Shown here piece by piece: positions 18,512 through 28,169 of a stretch of DNA of 64,000 bases (positions within the stretch are counted from its first letter, which is position 1; every line of letters begins with the position of its first letter). Source of the DNA: Pseudomonas sp. S31 (GTDB lineage: Bacteria; Pseudomonadota; Gammaproteobacteria; Pseudomonadales; Pseudomonadaceae); assembly GCF_016648105.1 (NCBI RefSeq), contig NZ_JACVVE010000017.1, positions 51,618 through 115,617 on the forward strand, in the 5' to 3' direction. The notes below the pieces were generated by a model that ran no database searches, was not told the DNA's origin, and saw only the letters and a list, made by a program, of their open reading frames with translations. The position numbers and the translations under genes were made by a program.

Positions 18512-19500
18512 GCCGTTTCCTTGTGATAGTCAGCCAGGGCCTGGGCCAGGCGCTGTTCGTCCGTGGCGTTGGCGGGCAGGCCCAGGCGCACCGCCGCAGG
18601 CTGCTCGAACAGGCGCACGAGGATGCCGCGGCGGGCGAGAAAGTCATGCAGCTGCGCGGCGCGATCGCTGCGCACGTACTGGAACAGGTCACAGCCGCCG
18701 CTGGGCGCCAGGCCGTGAGTGCGAAGCAGGGCCGCCAGGCGTTGGCTGGCCTCGCGGCACCGTGCGATCTGCCGGGCATGGGCGGCCTGGTCGGCGAAAC
18801 AGGTCTGGGCCAGCACCCGGGTCGGGCCGCTGACGGTCCACGGCCCGAGCAGTTCCGCCAGGCGCTGCAACAACGGCTGTTCGGCAACCACGCAGCCCAG
18901 CCGCACGCCGGCCAGGCCAAAGAACTTGCCGAACGAGCGCAGCACGATCAGCCCGGGGCGCTCGGCGCAGTCGATCACGCTGAGCGCGGGCGTGTTGTCC
19001 ATGAATGCTTCGTCGACCAGCAGCCAGCCACCGCGTGCCGCCAGGCGCGCGTGCCAGGCCAGCAGGCGCGCGCGTGGCACGCAGCGGCCGGTGGGGTTGT
19101 TCGGGTTGACCAACACCAGTACATCGAGGCGGTCGAGCGCGGCGTCGACCTCGGCGTCATCGAGCTCGACCAGCGTGTGCCCGGCGCGTCGCCAGGCCTG
19201 GGTATGCTCGGCGTAACAGGGCGACAGCACGCCGACCCGGCTGCTCGGGCGCAGCGTCGGCAAGGCCTGGATCGCCGCCTGCGAGCCGGCCACCGGCAGC
19301 AGCTGGCGTGCGCCGTAATAGCGACGCGCCGCTTGTTCCAGGCCATCTTCGGTTTCCGGCAGACGGGCCCAGGCCTCGATGGGAATGGACGGGATCGGGT
19401 AAGGCCAGGGAGCGATGCCACTGGACAGGTCGAGCCAGTCTTCGCGAGCGATGCCGTACTGCCGCACCGCCCGTAGCAGGCGGCCTCCGTGCTCAAGCAT
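18508..19500 (-). CDS. cobD: L-threonine-O-3-phosphate decarboxylase
   Basis: A 330-residue PLP enzyme of the aspartate-aminotransferase fold. It makes (R)-1-aminopropan-2-ol phosphate, the linker of the cobalamin nucleotide loop. Visible marks are [19 protein letters not shown] and the PLP lysine in [16 protein letters not shown]. Pseudomonas literature often calls this gene cobC; I use the Salmonella name. It overlaps cbiB by 8 bp and cobQ by 4 bp, and its product is used by the cbiB product next door. Confidence 0.92.
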   Translation of the reverse strand: MLEHGGRLLRAVRQYGIAREDWLDLSSGIAPWPYPIPSIPIEAWARLPETEDGLEQAARRYYGARQLLPVAGSQAAIQALPTLRPSSRVGVLSPCYAEHTQAWRRAGHTLVELDDAEVDAALDRLDVLVLVNPNNPTGRCVPRARLLAWHARLAARGGWLLVDEAFMDNTPALSVIDCAERPGLIVLRSFGKFFGLAGVRLGCVVAEQPLLQRLAELLGPWTVSGPTRVLAQTCFADQAAHARQIARCREASQRLAALLRTHGLAPSGGCDLFQYVRSDRAAQLHDFLARRGILVRLFEQPAAVRLGLPANATDEQRLAQALADYHKETA

Positions 19501-20401
19501 AGAAGCAGCCTCCCAGGGCGATCAGCAGCAGCCACAGCCACACGCCGCGCTGCACCAGGCTCCAGCCGCGCTCGATGGCCTCGGCATCGGCCACCGGCCC
19601 CTCGCCCAGGCGGGGGCGCTCATGCAGCTCGCCGTGGTACACCGCAGGCCCTCCGAGCTCCACGGCCAAGGCACCGGCACCAGCAGCCATCACCGGCCCG
19701 GCATTGGGGCTGTCCCACAGCGGCGCCTGCCGGCGCCAGCAGGCCAGGGCCAGGCGCGTCTGGCCGAGCAGCGCGTAGGTCAAAGCCACCAGCCGTGCCG
19801 GAATGTAGTTAAGGACGTCGTCGATACGTGCCGCGCACCAGCCGAAGCGCTCGAAGCGCTCGTTGCGATAGCCCCACATGGCATCCAGGGTATTGCTCAG
19901 GCGGTACAGCACCACCCCCGGCGCCCCTGCCACGACGAACCAGAACAGCGCAGCGAACACCGCATCGCTGCCATTTTCCAGCACCGACTCGGTGGCCGCC
20001 CGGGCCACTGCGGGTTCGTCCAGCTCACGGGTCTCGCGGCTGACCAGATAGCCGACGCGCCGACGCGCCTCTTCCAGGTCGCCTTGGCGCAGGGCATTGG
20101 CCACCGGCAGCACATGCTCGCCCAGGCTGCGCAGGCCAAGGGCACAATACAGCGCCAGCACGTCCACCAGCCAACCGACATAGGGCAGCCAGGACAGGAT
20201 CAGCGCCACCAGGGTCAACGGCACCACGGCCAGGAACCAGGCACTCACGCCATGGCTGCGCCAGCCACGGCCCCCGGCGTTCAGGCGCCGCTCCAGGTTC
20301 GACGCCAGGTTGCCGAAGCCCACCAGCGGGTGGCGTCGGCTCGGCTCGCCGAGCAGGGCATCCAGGGCCACGCCAGCCACGGTCAGCAAGGCCACGCTCA
20401 T
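19493..20401 (-). CDS. cbiB: Adenosylcobinamide-phosphate synthase
   Basis: A 302-residue integral membrane enzyme that attaches aminopropanol (phosphate) to adenosylcobyric acid. Its N-terminal [19 protein letters not shown] segment is the hallmark of CbiB (named cobD in Pseudomonas), followed by the [18 protein letters not shown] helix and several more membrane helices. The ATG at 20401 (MSVALL) overlaps the bluB stop; the frame stays open 15 bp further but without a start of this quality. Confidence 0.94.
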   Translation of the reverse strand: MSVALLTVAGVALDALLGEPSRRHPLVGFGNLASNLERRLNAGGRGWRSHGVSAWFLAVVPLTLVALILSWLPYVGWLVDVLALYCALGLRSLGEHVLPVANALRQGDLEEARRRVGYLVSRETRELDEPAVARAATESVLENGSDAVFAALFWFVVAGAPGVVLYRLSNTLDAMWGYRNERFERFGWCAARIDDVLNYIPARLVALTYALLGQTRLALACWRRQAPLWDSPNAGPVMAAGAGALAVELGGPAVYHGELHERPRLGEGPVADAEAIERGWSLVQRGVWLWLLLIALGGCFYA

Positions 20402-21048
20402 GGCTGCTCTCCCCAACGGTTCTCGAACAACATGTCGCCCAGGGGGCGCTCCTCGGCCCAGTGCTCCTGCACCAGCATGGGCGCATCGTAGAATTCATGT
20501 ACCGGCCCCAGGCACAGCACCGCCACCGGCTTGGCCCCGGCGGGCATGCCCAGCAGTTCGGCCAGGGCCTGCGGGTCGAACAGCGACACCCAACCCATGC
20601 CCAGGCCCTCGGCACGGGCCGCCAGCCACAGGTTCTGGATGGCGCAGGCCAACGAGGCCAAGTCCATTTCAGGCAGGGTGCGGCGGCCGAAGATGTGCGC
20701 CTCGCGCTTGTCCATCAAGGCCGCTACCAGCACCTCGGCGCAATCATCGATACCTTCGACCTTGAGCTTCATGAACGCGTCGGAGCGCTCGCCCAGCGCC
20801 TCGGCCGTGCGCACACGCTCCTCCTCGACCAGCGCCTGGATACGCCCGCGCAGCGCGCGCTGGCTGATGCGAATGAAACGCCATGGCTGCATCAGGCCGA
20901 CGCTCGGCGCCTGGTGCGCAGCCGCCAGCAGCCGCCCTAGCAGCTCGGGGGCCACCGTGCCGCCGGCGAAGTGGCGCATGTCACGGCGCTCACCGATGGC
21001 CCGGTAGACGGCTGCGCGCTCGGCAGCGCTGTACGCGTGATCATTCAT
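20398..21048 (-). CDS. bluB: 5,6-dimethylbenzimidazole synthase
   Basis: A 216-residue nitroreductase-fold flavin-destructase that cuts reduced FMN with oxygen to give DMB, the lower ligand of cobalamin. Signatures are [36 protein letters not shown] and [10 protein letters not shown]. Its presence shows that this strain makes DMB aerobically and does not rely on imported base. It overlaps both neighbours by 4 bp. Confidence 0.95.
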   Translation of the reverse strand: MNDHAYSAAERAAVYRAIGERRDMRHFAGGTVAPELLGRLLAAAHQAPSVGLMQPWRFIRISQRALRGRIQALVEEERVRTAEALGERSDAFMKLKVEGIDDCAEVLVAALMDKREAHIFGRRTLPEMDLASLACAIQNLWLAARAEGLGMGWVSLFDPQALAELLGMPAGAKPVAVLCLGPVHEFYDAPMLVQEHWAEERPLGDMLFENRWGEQP

Positions 21049-22340
21049 GGTCGCAGCAGCGCCGCCGTCGCTTCAGGGTTGGAGGAGAAATAGAAATGCA
21101 CGTACGAGGCGGTCATGCGCCCCTGGCGATATACCGCTTCGTTGCCACGCCCGCCATTGGGGCTCTGGCCGCGAGCGATCGGCTGCAGCTCGGTGCTGGT
21201 CAGCGAGTGGTGGTAGGTGTGGCCGCGCAAGGTGCCTTCCGGCAGTTCCACGGCTTGCAGGGCCAGGGCCGCCAGGCGCTTCTGCATGGTCGCCTCGCCC
21301 GGTAGCAGGCCAAGCAGTTCGGCGCGCTCGCCGGCCACGTCGGTCAGCGCCTCGAGCAGGTAGAGCATACCGCCGCACTCGGCGAGCAAGGGTTTGCCCG
21401 CCGCATGGTGGGCACGAATCGCCTCGTTCATCGGTGCGTTGGCGGCCAGCGCGTGATGGTGCAATTCAGGATAGCCGCCGGGCAGGTACAAGCTGTCCAC
21501 CTGCGGCAGCTCGCGGTCGTGCAACGGCGAGAAGAACGCCAGTTGCGCGCCCAGCTGGCGCAGCAGGTCGAGGTTGGCGCCATAGGTGAAGGCGAACGCC
21601 TCGTCCCGCGCCACGCCGATACGGACGCCAGCCAGCGCAGCGGCGCGCGCCTGCGGCTGTGGCTCGGCAAAAGCCACGGGCGGCGGCAAAGCGGCATCGC
21701 AACTGGCGCCCAAGGCTTCGGCAGCGGCGTCCAGGCGCGCATCCAGGTCATTCAGCTCGCTGGCCTGGACCAGGCCCAGGTGACGGCTGGGCAGCTCGAT
21801 GCCGCGCTCGCGCGACAGCCCGCCGTACCAGCGCAGGCCCTCGGTCAGGCTGCCTTCGAGCAATTGCGCGTGGCGCAGGCTGCCGACTCGGTTGGCCAGC
21901 ACCCCGGCGAACGGCAGGTCGGCCTGGTAGCGCGCCAAGCCCAAGGCCAGGGCGCCGAACGTCTGGGCCATGGCCGTGCCGTCGATCACCGCCAGCACCG
22001 GCACACCGAAATGGCGCGCCAGGTCGGCGCTGGAGGGCGTGCCGTCGAACAGCCCCATGACCCCTTCGATGAGGATCAGCTCGGCATCACCCGCCGCGTC
22101 CCACAACAGGCGGCGGCTTTCCTCGGCGCCGATCATCCACAGGTCGAGCTGGTACACCGGCGCGCCGCTGGCGCGCTCGAGAATCATCGGGTCGAGAAAA
22201 TCGGGCCCGCACTTGAACACGCGAACCTTGCGCCCGAGATTGCGGTGCAGACGGGCCAGGGCCGCAGTGACGGTGGTCTTGCCTTGGCCGGAGGCCGGTG
22301 CCGCGATCAACACAGCCGGGCAGTGGCGCGTTCGGCTCAC
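21045..22340 (-). CDS. cobB: Cobyrinic acid a,c-diamide synthase
   Basis: A 431-residue two-domain amidase (CobB/CbiA) that converts (hydrogeno)cobyrinic acid to its a,c-diamide. The N-terminal ATP domain has APASGQGKTTV (residues about 14-24). The C-terminal glutaminase domain has the Cys in LLAECGGMLYL and the His in RGHTYHHS. The GTG start overlaps the cobO stop (GTGA) and is fixed by the P-loop position. Confidence 0.95.
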   Translation of the reverse strand: MSRTRHCPAVLIAAPASGQGKTTVTAALARLHRNLGRKVRVFKCGPDFLDPMILERASGAPVYQLDLWMIGAEESRRLLWDAAGDAELILIEGVMGLFDGTPSSADLARHFGVPVLAVIDGTAMAQTFGALALGLARYQADLPFAGVLANRVGSLRHAQLLEGSLTEGLRWYGGLSRERGIELPSRHLGLVQASELNDLDARLDAAAEALGASCDAALPPPVAFAEPQPQARAAALAGVRIGVARDEAFAFTYGANLDLLRQLGAQLAFFSPLHDRELPQVDSLYLPGGYPELHHHALAANAPMNEAIRAHHAAGKPLLAECGGMLYLLEALTDVAGERAELLGLLPGEATMQKRLAALALQAVELPEGTLRGHTYHHSLTSTELQPIARGQSPNGGRGNEAVYRQGRMTASYVHFYFSSNPEATAALLRP

Positions 22341-22948
22341 AGTTCGACGCCCTTCTGCGCGCGAATACCGGCCTGGAAGGCGTGCTTGAGCATGCCCATC
22401 TCGGTCACGGTGTCGGCCATCTCGATCATTTCCGGCTTGGCGGCGCGACCGGTGACGATCACGTGCTGCATCGGCGGGCGCGCCTGGATATCGGCAAGCA
22501 CCTGGTCGAGGTCCAGGTAGCCATGCTTGAGGGCGATGTTCAGCTCGTCGAGCACCACGAACTGCACCGACGGGTCCTGCAGCAGTTGCCGCGATACCGC
22601 CCAGGCCGCTTCGGCGGCGGCGATGTCGCGCTGGCGGTCCTGGGTTTCCCAGGTGAAGCCTTCGCCCATCACGTGGTAGCGCACCTGTTCGGGGAAGCGC
22701 CGGAAGAACAGCTCCTCGCCGGTGCTGTTGCGGCCCTTGATGAACTGCACCACACCGCACTGCATGCCGTGGCCGAGGGCCCGGGCGAGCATGCCGAAGG
22801 CCGAGCTGCTCTTGCCCTTGCCGTTGCCGGTGAGCACCAGCAGCAGGCCGCATTCGTTGGGGGAGTTGGCGATGCGCTCGTCGATGATCGCCTTCTTGCG
22901 CTGCATGCGCGCCAGGTGGCGTTCGTCGCGTTCGGGGGTTTCGCTCAT
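22337..22948 (-). CDS. cobO: Cob(I)yrinic acid a,c-diamide adenosyltransferase
   Basis: A 203-residue CobA/CobO-type corrinoid adenosyltransferase that adds the adenosyl upper ligand. The P-loop is in VLTGNGKGKSSSAFG. VVLDELNIALKHGYLD and VIVTGRAAKPEMIEMAD are further family marks. It is the first gene of the operon and follows the cobalamin riboswitch by about 120 nt; GGAGAA lies upstream of the ATG. Confidence 0.95.
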   Translation of the reverse strand: MSETPERDERHLARMQRKKAIIDERIANSPNECGLLLVLTGNGKGKSSSAFGMLARALGHGMQCGVVQFIKGRNSTGEELFFRRFPEQVRYHVMGEGFTWETQDRQRDIAAAEAAWAVSRQLLQDPSVQFVVLDELNIALKHGYLDLDQVLADIQARPPMQHVIVTGRAAKPEMIEMADTVTEMGMLKHAFQAGIRAQKGVEL

Positions 22949-23069
22949 CAGGGGGTTCTCCGCAGGCTGGCGCCACGCGAAGAAGCGGCGACAGGTCGAT
23001 GGACAGGCAGACGGAGAACGCGCAGGAGCCGCGGCCAAGGGCCACGGTGCACCGCGCATCACCCTCCGT

Positions 23070-23285
23070 GATGCCGTTGGCAGTGACAGGCCGGTCTCCG
23101 GGCTCGTGAGTGGGCCTGGGCCCAAGCCTGCGCGCCTTCCCGGGCAATTTCACCCAGTGGCCATGCGCGGCTGCGATCTCACCTACCGTTGCGGGGGCAG
23201 CGCCGGAATCGCGCCATGCTGGCGCCCACCGGCTTCCCAGTTTCACCCTGCCCAGTCAAGGCTGGCAGGGCACCTGAAACACGCC
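23070..23285 (-). ncRNA. Cobalamin riboswitch
   Basis: Read on the minus strand, the region shows the expected order of cobalamin-riboswitch elements: AAACTGGGAAGCCGGTG, GCTGCCCCCGCAACGGTA, GCCACTGGGTGAAA, CCGGGAAGGC and the B12 box AGCCCGGAGACCGGCCTG at about 23088-23105. The 120 nt between it and cobO should hold the expression platform; a CATCAC/GTGATG hairpin follows the B12 box. It is expected to shut the cob operon down when adenosylcobalamin is plentiful. Confidence 0.95.
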
Positions 23286-23344
23286 GCGAAGGTTAGAGGG
23301 TTGCACCCTGAGCGTCAATCGAACCCGGCCGGATCCGGCTCAGA

Positions 23345-23878
23345 CTACGGGTTTTGCGCCAGGTGCCCCGACGGGATCACCCGCTTGGCCTGCAGATAGG
23401 CCTTGGCCCAGTAGCTGTTGGACAGGTAGTCCAGGCGTACCGTGCCGCCGGAGGACGGCGCATGGACGAAGCGCCCCTCCCCCACGTAGATACCGGCATG
23501 GCTGACCTGGGAACCGCCATTGGTGGCGAAGAACACCAGGTCACCGGATTGCAGCGAGTTGATCGCCACGCTCGGCGCACGCATGACGATCATGTCACGG
23601 GTGGTGCGTGGCAGGCTGATACCGGCGGCATCGCGGTACACGTAGCCGATCAGGCCACTGCAGTCGAAGCCCGAGTCCGGCGTATTGCCACCCCAGCGAT
23701 AGGGCGTGCCGACCAGGCCGATGGCCCGTATCAGCACGTCATCGGCCACCGGCGAGGTGTCGGCCGGGGCATAGGTGACCTGCGGCTGAACCACCGGCGG
23801 CGGTGCCGGGGCACGGCTGGAACAGGCGGCAAGCAAAGCCGCCAGGGAAAGAAATGCAAAGCGCGCCATCATCGCCAT
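23345..23878 (-). CDS. NlpC/P60 lipoprotein (C40 peptidase)
   Basis: A 177-residue cell-wall peptidase predicted to be a lipoprotein (lipobox LAAC, Cys19) with a Pro-rich linker. The NlpC/P60 domain has the catalytic Cys73 in GFDCSGLIG, His127 in VSHAGIYVG and a third polar residue at His139. It should cleave peptidoglycan stem-peptide bonds, like Spr/MepS-type enzymes. The adjacent gene encodes a paralogue. Starts at the second or third Met are also possible. Confidence 0.9.
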   Translation of the reverse strand: MAMMARFAFLSLAALLAACSSRAPAPPPVVQPQVTYAPADTSPVADDVLIRAIGLVGTPYRWGGNTPDSGFDCSGLIGYVYRDAAGISLPRTTRDMIVMRAPSVAINSLQSGDLVFFATNGGSQVSHAGIYVGEGRFVHAPSSGGTVRLDYLSNSYWAKAYLQAKRVIPSGHLAQNP

Positions 23879-24019
23879 GGCCAGAACATCCTGTCTGAGA
23901 CCGAACGGCCGCAGCCGAAAAGAGTTGAGAATTTAGATTAGACGCTTTCTGTAAATGCGCACGGCGGCGAGCTTTTTTTCAAAAGCACCGCCGCCGCGAG
24001 AGGATATATCAATTTGATA

Positions 24020-24655
24020 TCAGTTGCGCGCGATATTGGTCGGCGCCATGGCCAGGGCACGCTTGGCCTCGATGAACGTCTTGCTCCAGTAGCGATCACC
24101 GAGGTTGTCGATGCGCACGCCACCGCTGCGGCGGCTGCTGGAGTGGATGAACTGGTTGTCACCCAGGTAGATGCCTGCATGGCTGACGCGGCCACGACCA
24201 TTGGTGCTGAAGAACAGCAGGTCGCCTGGCTTGAGCTTGTTGCGGGCGACTTTCGGGGCATCGACGTTGATCATTTCACGGGTCGAGCGCGGCAGGGTCA
24301 TGCCGGCCTCTTCACGGAACAGGTAGCCGATGAAACCGCTGCAGTCGAAGCCGGACTTCTCCGAGGTGCCGCCAAAGCGGTAGCGGGTGCCGATCAACGA
24401 CATGCCGCGCTCGAGAATGCTGTCGGCCAGGGCCGGCAACTGGTAGGGCTTGCTGCTGGAAAATGCCTGAAGGTCATCTTCAGTGGCCACTTCCTCTTCG
24501 CCGAACACCGACGAAGCAGGCGTGGGAGCCTTGGTGGCCGATTGCGCGGCGACCGAAGGGTGATCCTCTGCTTGCGAAACCGGGCCCTGGGAGGCGCAGC
24601 CGAACAGCAGGGTCACGAGTGCGAGTGGCACGAGGGGTGCGAAGCGCTTGAGCAT
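24020..24655 (-). CDS. NlpC/P60 lipoprotein, paralogue of its neighbour
   Basis: A 211-residue C40 peptidase. The lipobox LLFGC (Cys20) is followed by an acidic linker about 40 residues longer than that of the downstream paralogue. Catalytic residues are Cys105 (GFDCSGFIG), His159 (VSHAGIYLG) and His171. I used the ATG at 24655; a GTG two codons earlier is nearer to an AAGGA. The two genes lie 141 bp apart in the same direction, and the catalytic domains match closely in motif order, suggesting an old tandem duplication. Confidence 0.9.
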   Translation of the reverse strand: MLKRFAPLVPLALVTLLFGCASQGPVSQAEDHPSVAAQSATKAPTPASSVFGEEEVATEDDLQAFSSSKPYQLPALADSILERGMSLIGTRYRFGGTSEKSGFDCSGFIGYLFREEAGMTLPRSTREMINVDAPKVARNKLKPGDLLFFSTNGRGRVSHAGIYLGDNQFIHSSSRRSGGVRIDNLGDRYWSKTFIEAKRALAMAPTNIARN

Positions 24656-24780
24656 GGGCACGACCGTGTCTTAATCCTTTAGAAGGGTGCGACTATGCCT
24701 TCTATCAGGATCATTTGCAAATTTTATCGAAAAAGATGTGACTTTTCCTGTTTGCGGCTGCAGCCCAGGTTTTACGGGGC

Positions 24781-25485
24781 CTACCAGCCGAGTGTTTCCT
24801 TGAGGAAGGGGATGGTGAGCTTGCGTTGCGCCTGCAGCGAAGCCTGGTCGAGGCGCTCGAGCAGATCGAACAACGCGCTCATGCTGCGCGTGCCCCGGGT
24901 GAGGATGAAATGCCCGACCTCGTCGGTCAGGTGCAGGCCGCGGCGCGAGGCGCGCAACTGCAGGGCGCGCAGCTTGTCTTCATCGGACATTCCGCGCATC
25001 TGGAAGATCAGTGCCAAGGTAAGCCGCGACTTGAGGTCGGCGAGCTTGATCGGCAGTTCGCGTGGCGAGCTGGACGCGGCCAGCAGCAAGCGTCGACCAC
25101 TGTCGCGCAAGCGGTTGAACAGGTGGAACATGGCCTCTTCCCAATCGGCCTTGCCGGCGATGACATGCAGGTCGTCGATGCACACCAATTCGTATTGCTC
25201 GAGGTGGTCGAGCAGTTCGACGCCGCGGTCGAGCAGTTGCGCCAGGGGCAGGTAGACGGCAGGCTCGCCCAGTTGCTGGAAACGGTGGGTAGCGGCTTGC
25301 AACAGGTGGGTACGCCCGACCCCCTGCTTGCCCCACAGGTAGATCAGGCTTTCGGTCCAGCCGGCGTCAGCCTCGCATAACCGCTCGACATAGCCCAACG
25401 CCGCGGCATTGGCGCCCGGATAATAGTTGATGAAGGTGGCGTCATCGCGTAGACGCACACCCAGGGGCAACTGGATCGGTTTCAT
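24781..25485 (-). CDS. hda: DnaA regulatory inactivator Hda
   Basis: A 234-residue AAA+ protein related to DnaA that, with the sliding clamp, promotes hydrolysis of DnaA-bound ATP after initiation. It begins with the clamp-binding peptide KPIQLPLGVRL. It has the P-loop-like WGKQGVGRTHLLQA, the Walker B region LVCIDDLHVIAG, and ends LTIPFLKETLGW as Hda proteins do. Upstream on the minus strand TATAGACT could serve as a -10 element. Confidence 0.95.
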   Translation of the reverse strand: MKPIQLPLGVRLRDDATFINYYPGANAAALGYVERLCEADAGWTESLIYLWGKQGVGRTHLLQAATHRFQQLGEPAVYLPLAQLLDRGVELLDHLEQYELVCIDDLHVIAGKADWEEAMFHLFNRLRDSGRRLLLAASSSPRELPIKLADLKSRLTLALIFQMRGMSDEDKLRALQLRASRRGLHLTDEVGHFILTRGTRSMSALFDLLERLDQASLQAQRKLTIPFLKETLGW

Positions 25486-25678
25486 GCTGACGGGCGGCCT
25501 GGAGGACCCTTTCTAAACAGTGTGCAAAGTCTATACCGGCAACGCGACAGGCACAATCGCGCAGGCACAGAGCTCAAATAAAATCAACGAGTTGCGCCAC
25601 TGCGGCGGGTATTTTTGGAGACCGGCGGCATGTCGGCGGGCCTGGAGTTTTGTTATTCCCCACTAATCCGTGAGGAAC

Positions 25679-26761
25679 CTAAAGCTCTGGGTCGACATCC
25701 CCACCATACATATCCGACTCCTTGTACAAGTCGTGCACATGGCGCAGCAGCACCATGATCACCGCCGCCACCGGCAAGGCCAGCAACACCCCGGTGAAAC
25801 CGAACAACTCACCACCGGCGAGGATCGCGAAGATCACCGCCACTGGGTGCAGGCCGATGCGGTCACCCACCAGCAAGGGCGTCAGCACCATGCCTTCGAG
25901 CGCCTGGCCGACCATGAACACCGCGACGATGCCCAGCAACGGGTAGAGGTCGCCGCCAAACTGGAACAGGCCGGCCAGCAGCGCCGCCCCGATGCCGATG
26001 ATGAACCCCATGTACGGCACGATGGCGGCCAGGCCGGCGAGCATACCGATCAACAGCCCCAGCTCCAGGCCCACCAGCATCAAGCCGGCGGAATAGATGA
26101 AGCCCAAGGCGACCATCACCAGCAACTGGCCCCGCACGAAGGCCCCCAGCACTTCATGGCACTCCCCTGCCAGGCCCACCACCTGCGACTCACGCTGGCG
26201 AGGCAGCAGGCTGCGCAGCTTGGCCATCATCAGGTCCCAGTCACGCAGCAGGTAGAACCCCACCACCGGAATCAGCACCAGGTTCGCCAGCCAGGCCATC
26301 AGGGCCAGGCTCGAGGCGGTGGCGTGCGATAGCAGCATGCCGACGATGTCGGTGGTCTGGCCCATGTGCGCGCCGATGGCGGCCTTGATCTTGTCGAACT
26401 TCCAGAAGCCATCGGCAAGGCCCAGGCGCACCTGCACCCAGGGCAGCGCGACATGCTGCAGCCAGTCGAGCATCTGCGGAGCCAGCTCGTACAGGCGCAC
26501 CAGCTGCTTGGCCAGCATGGGGATCAGGATCAGCAGCAAGGCCAGCAGTATCAAGGTGAACAGGCCAAACACCACGACCACGCCCCAGGTGCGCGACAGG
26601 CCCAGGCGCTCCAGGCGGTCGACCAGCGGGTCGGCCAGGTAGGCCAGCAGGATGCCGACCAGAAACGGTGAAAGGATGTTGTGCAGGCTATACAGCAGCA
26701 CGGCGAGCAGCAGGGCAACGCCCAGCCAGATCCAGCGACGGGTGTCCATCATCTGCATCAC
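25679..26761 (-). CDS. AI-2E family transporter (PerM-like)
   Basis: A 360-residue membrane protein of the AI-2 exporter/PerM (UPF0118) family with about eight helices. It has the hallmark LSPFLVGILLAYLADPLVDRLERLG near the N terminus and VPYMGFIIGIGAALLAG centrally. Family members move diverse small compounds or Na+/H+; the substrate is unknown. It starts 3 bp after the DUF2066 gene ends and the two probably form one transcript. Confidence 0.9.
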   Translation of the reverse strand: MMQMMDTRRWIWLGVALLLAVLLYSLHNILSPFLVGILLAYLADPLVDRLERLGLSRTWGVVVVFGLFTLILLALLLILIPMLAKQLVRLYELAPQMLDWLQHVALPWVQVRLGLADGFWKFDKIKAAIGAHMGQTTDIVGMLLSHATASSLALMAWLANLVLIPVVGFYLLRDWDLMMAKLRSLLPRQRESQVVGLAGECHEVLGAFVRGQLLVMVALGFIYSAGLMLVGLELGLLIGMLAGLAAIVPYMGFIIGIGAALLAGLFQFGGDLYPLLGIVAVFMVGQALEGMVLTPLLVGDRIGLHPVAVIFAILAGGELFGFTGVLLALPVAAVIMVLLRHVHDLYKESDMYGGDVDPEL

Positions 26762-26764
26762 CCC

Positions 26765-27832
26765 TTACCAGCGAAAACGCAGGCCGTCGAACGGCTTGGG
26801 CGCAGCTGGCGGCGGTGCGCTGCCGGGGGCTGGCGTGACACTCGGCTGGCTGGTCGGCGCTGGCGTTGGTGCCGACGACTCGGGCGCGACCTCTTGCAGC
26901 TTGGCCAGGCTCAACTGCGCTCGCAGCTGCTCGCGGTTGGCGGTCACGGCGTAGGTCAGGGTATCGCCCTCGGCCATCTGCAGGCGTGGACCATAGGGTT
27001 CGAGCACGCGGCCCAGTTCGGCATAGCGCTGCAGGTTGGCGCCCTGGAACTGCACTTGCAAGGCGTCGCTGGCACCAGGCTTGGTCACATAGCGAGGCGC
27101 CAGGCGGCTGCTCACTGCCAGCATCACGGCATCGGCCAGGGCCGCCTGGTCAGTGCCTTCGGCCGTGCCCTGTTCACGTTGATCGCCCAACCACAACTGC
27201 CACTTGCCCTGCCATTTGCCGTCGGTCTCATGGGCATGCACGGCCAGCAAGGCATCGGCGGCGTAACGCTCGGATGCGCTGCGCAGCGGCCCCGCATCGC
27301 TGCTTTCGAGCTGTCCGGCGTTGGCCACCAGTTGCTCCTGCAGGTCGGCCAGCGGCAGGCGCAACGGCAACCCACGGTGCTGGGCGGCGCGGCGCAGCGG
27401 TTCGGCGCTGGCCTGGCCGTCGCCGACCAGGCTGCTGCCATCGACATTGTCGTTTAGCCACCAAGCCACGATCGAAGGCCGATTGCTGCCCCACAGAGCA
27501 AGACCCGCCTTGCGCAAGGCGCGCTCGGTGCTGCCTGGGTCGAACTCCACCACCACCGACTCCGGCGGCCCAGCCTCGGTGCCGACCTGGTTGATGATCT
27601 GCTGTGGATCCTTGCGCAGTTCGGCCAGCGCTGGGCTCTGCGCTGCCTTAGGGTCGCCGGTCAGGCGCAGCACCAGGGTTTCCAGGGCCTTGCCGGTGGC
27701 CTGGGTGCGCGCCTCGGCACCTTGGCCTTCGAGAGGTTCATGCACCTGGTAAAGCCCGGAAACGGTTGCGGCTTGCGTGGCGACGCTGGCCAGGGCGAGG
27801 CATACAGCTACCGAAAAGTTGAGAAAACGCAT
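26765..27832 (-). CDS. DUF2066 exported protein
   Basis: A 355-residue exported protein with a signal peptide (residues 1-22, ending TQAA) and a DUF2066 body (VSGLYQVHEPLEGQG, NDNVDGSSLVGDG). A low-complexity Pro/Ala/Ser tail lies at about residues 315-345 before FDGLRFRW. The family role is unknown. In Pseudomonas it typically sits beside purM, the AI-2E permease and hda, as here. Confidence 0.85.
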   Translation of the reverse strand: MRFLNFSVAVCLALASVATQAATVSGLYQVHEPLEGQGAEARTQATGKALETLVLRLTGDPKAAQSPALAELRKDPQQIINQVGTEAGPPESVVVEFDPGSTERALRKAGLALWGSNRPSIVAWWLNDNVDGSSLVGDGQASAEPLRRAAQHRGLPLRLPLADLQEQLVANAGQLESSDAGPLRSASERYAADALLAVHAHETDGKWQGKWQLWLGDQREQGTAEGTDQAALADAVMLAVSSRLAPRYVTKPGASDALQVQFQGANLQRYAELGRVLEPYGPRLQMAEGDTLTYAVTANREQLRAQLSLAKLQEVAPESSAPTPAPTSQPSVTPAPGSAPPPAAPKPFDGLRFRW

Positions 27833-28169
27833 GGAGGATTCCTGTCCGGATGACCAATGGCACGGGGCCCGTCGTGCTGGCTGTGACCGCCGCCAAGGCG
27901 AAACGCTCCCCGCTGGCGGCCATTTCGTGCCGCAGCCTTTCCTATACCTTATACAGCGACCCGGGCGGCAACCAGTCGCAGCCCCGCAAAGGTGCTTTTT
28001 TCATGCTTTCCTGGCCTGCCCGTCGGCCTGAGGATGGCCGCTGCACGGCAACCCTGATAAAATCGCGCGCCTTCGCAGACCTCTGACGTTTCAGGCAGCC
28101 GCCGCTGCAAAGCCGGCCTTGGCCGTCACGGTCGTTTTTAGAATCCCTCCCTCCTAAAGGCCTGGATCA
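27833..28169. other. Divergent promoter region, purM / DUF2066
   Basis: 337 bp with no convincing gene. It must hold the promoters for purM (rightward) and the DUF2066 gene (leftward). A CTTTTTTC run near 27993 follows a weak GC stem. I see no clear PurR-like operator. Confidence 0.5.
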
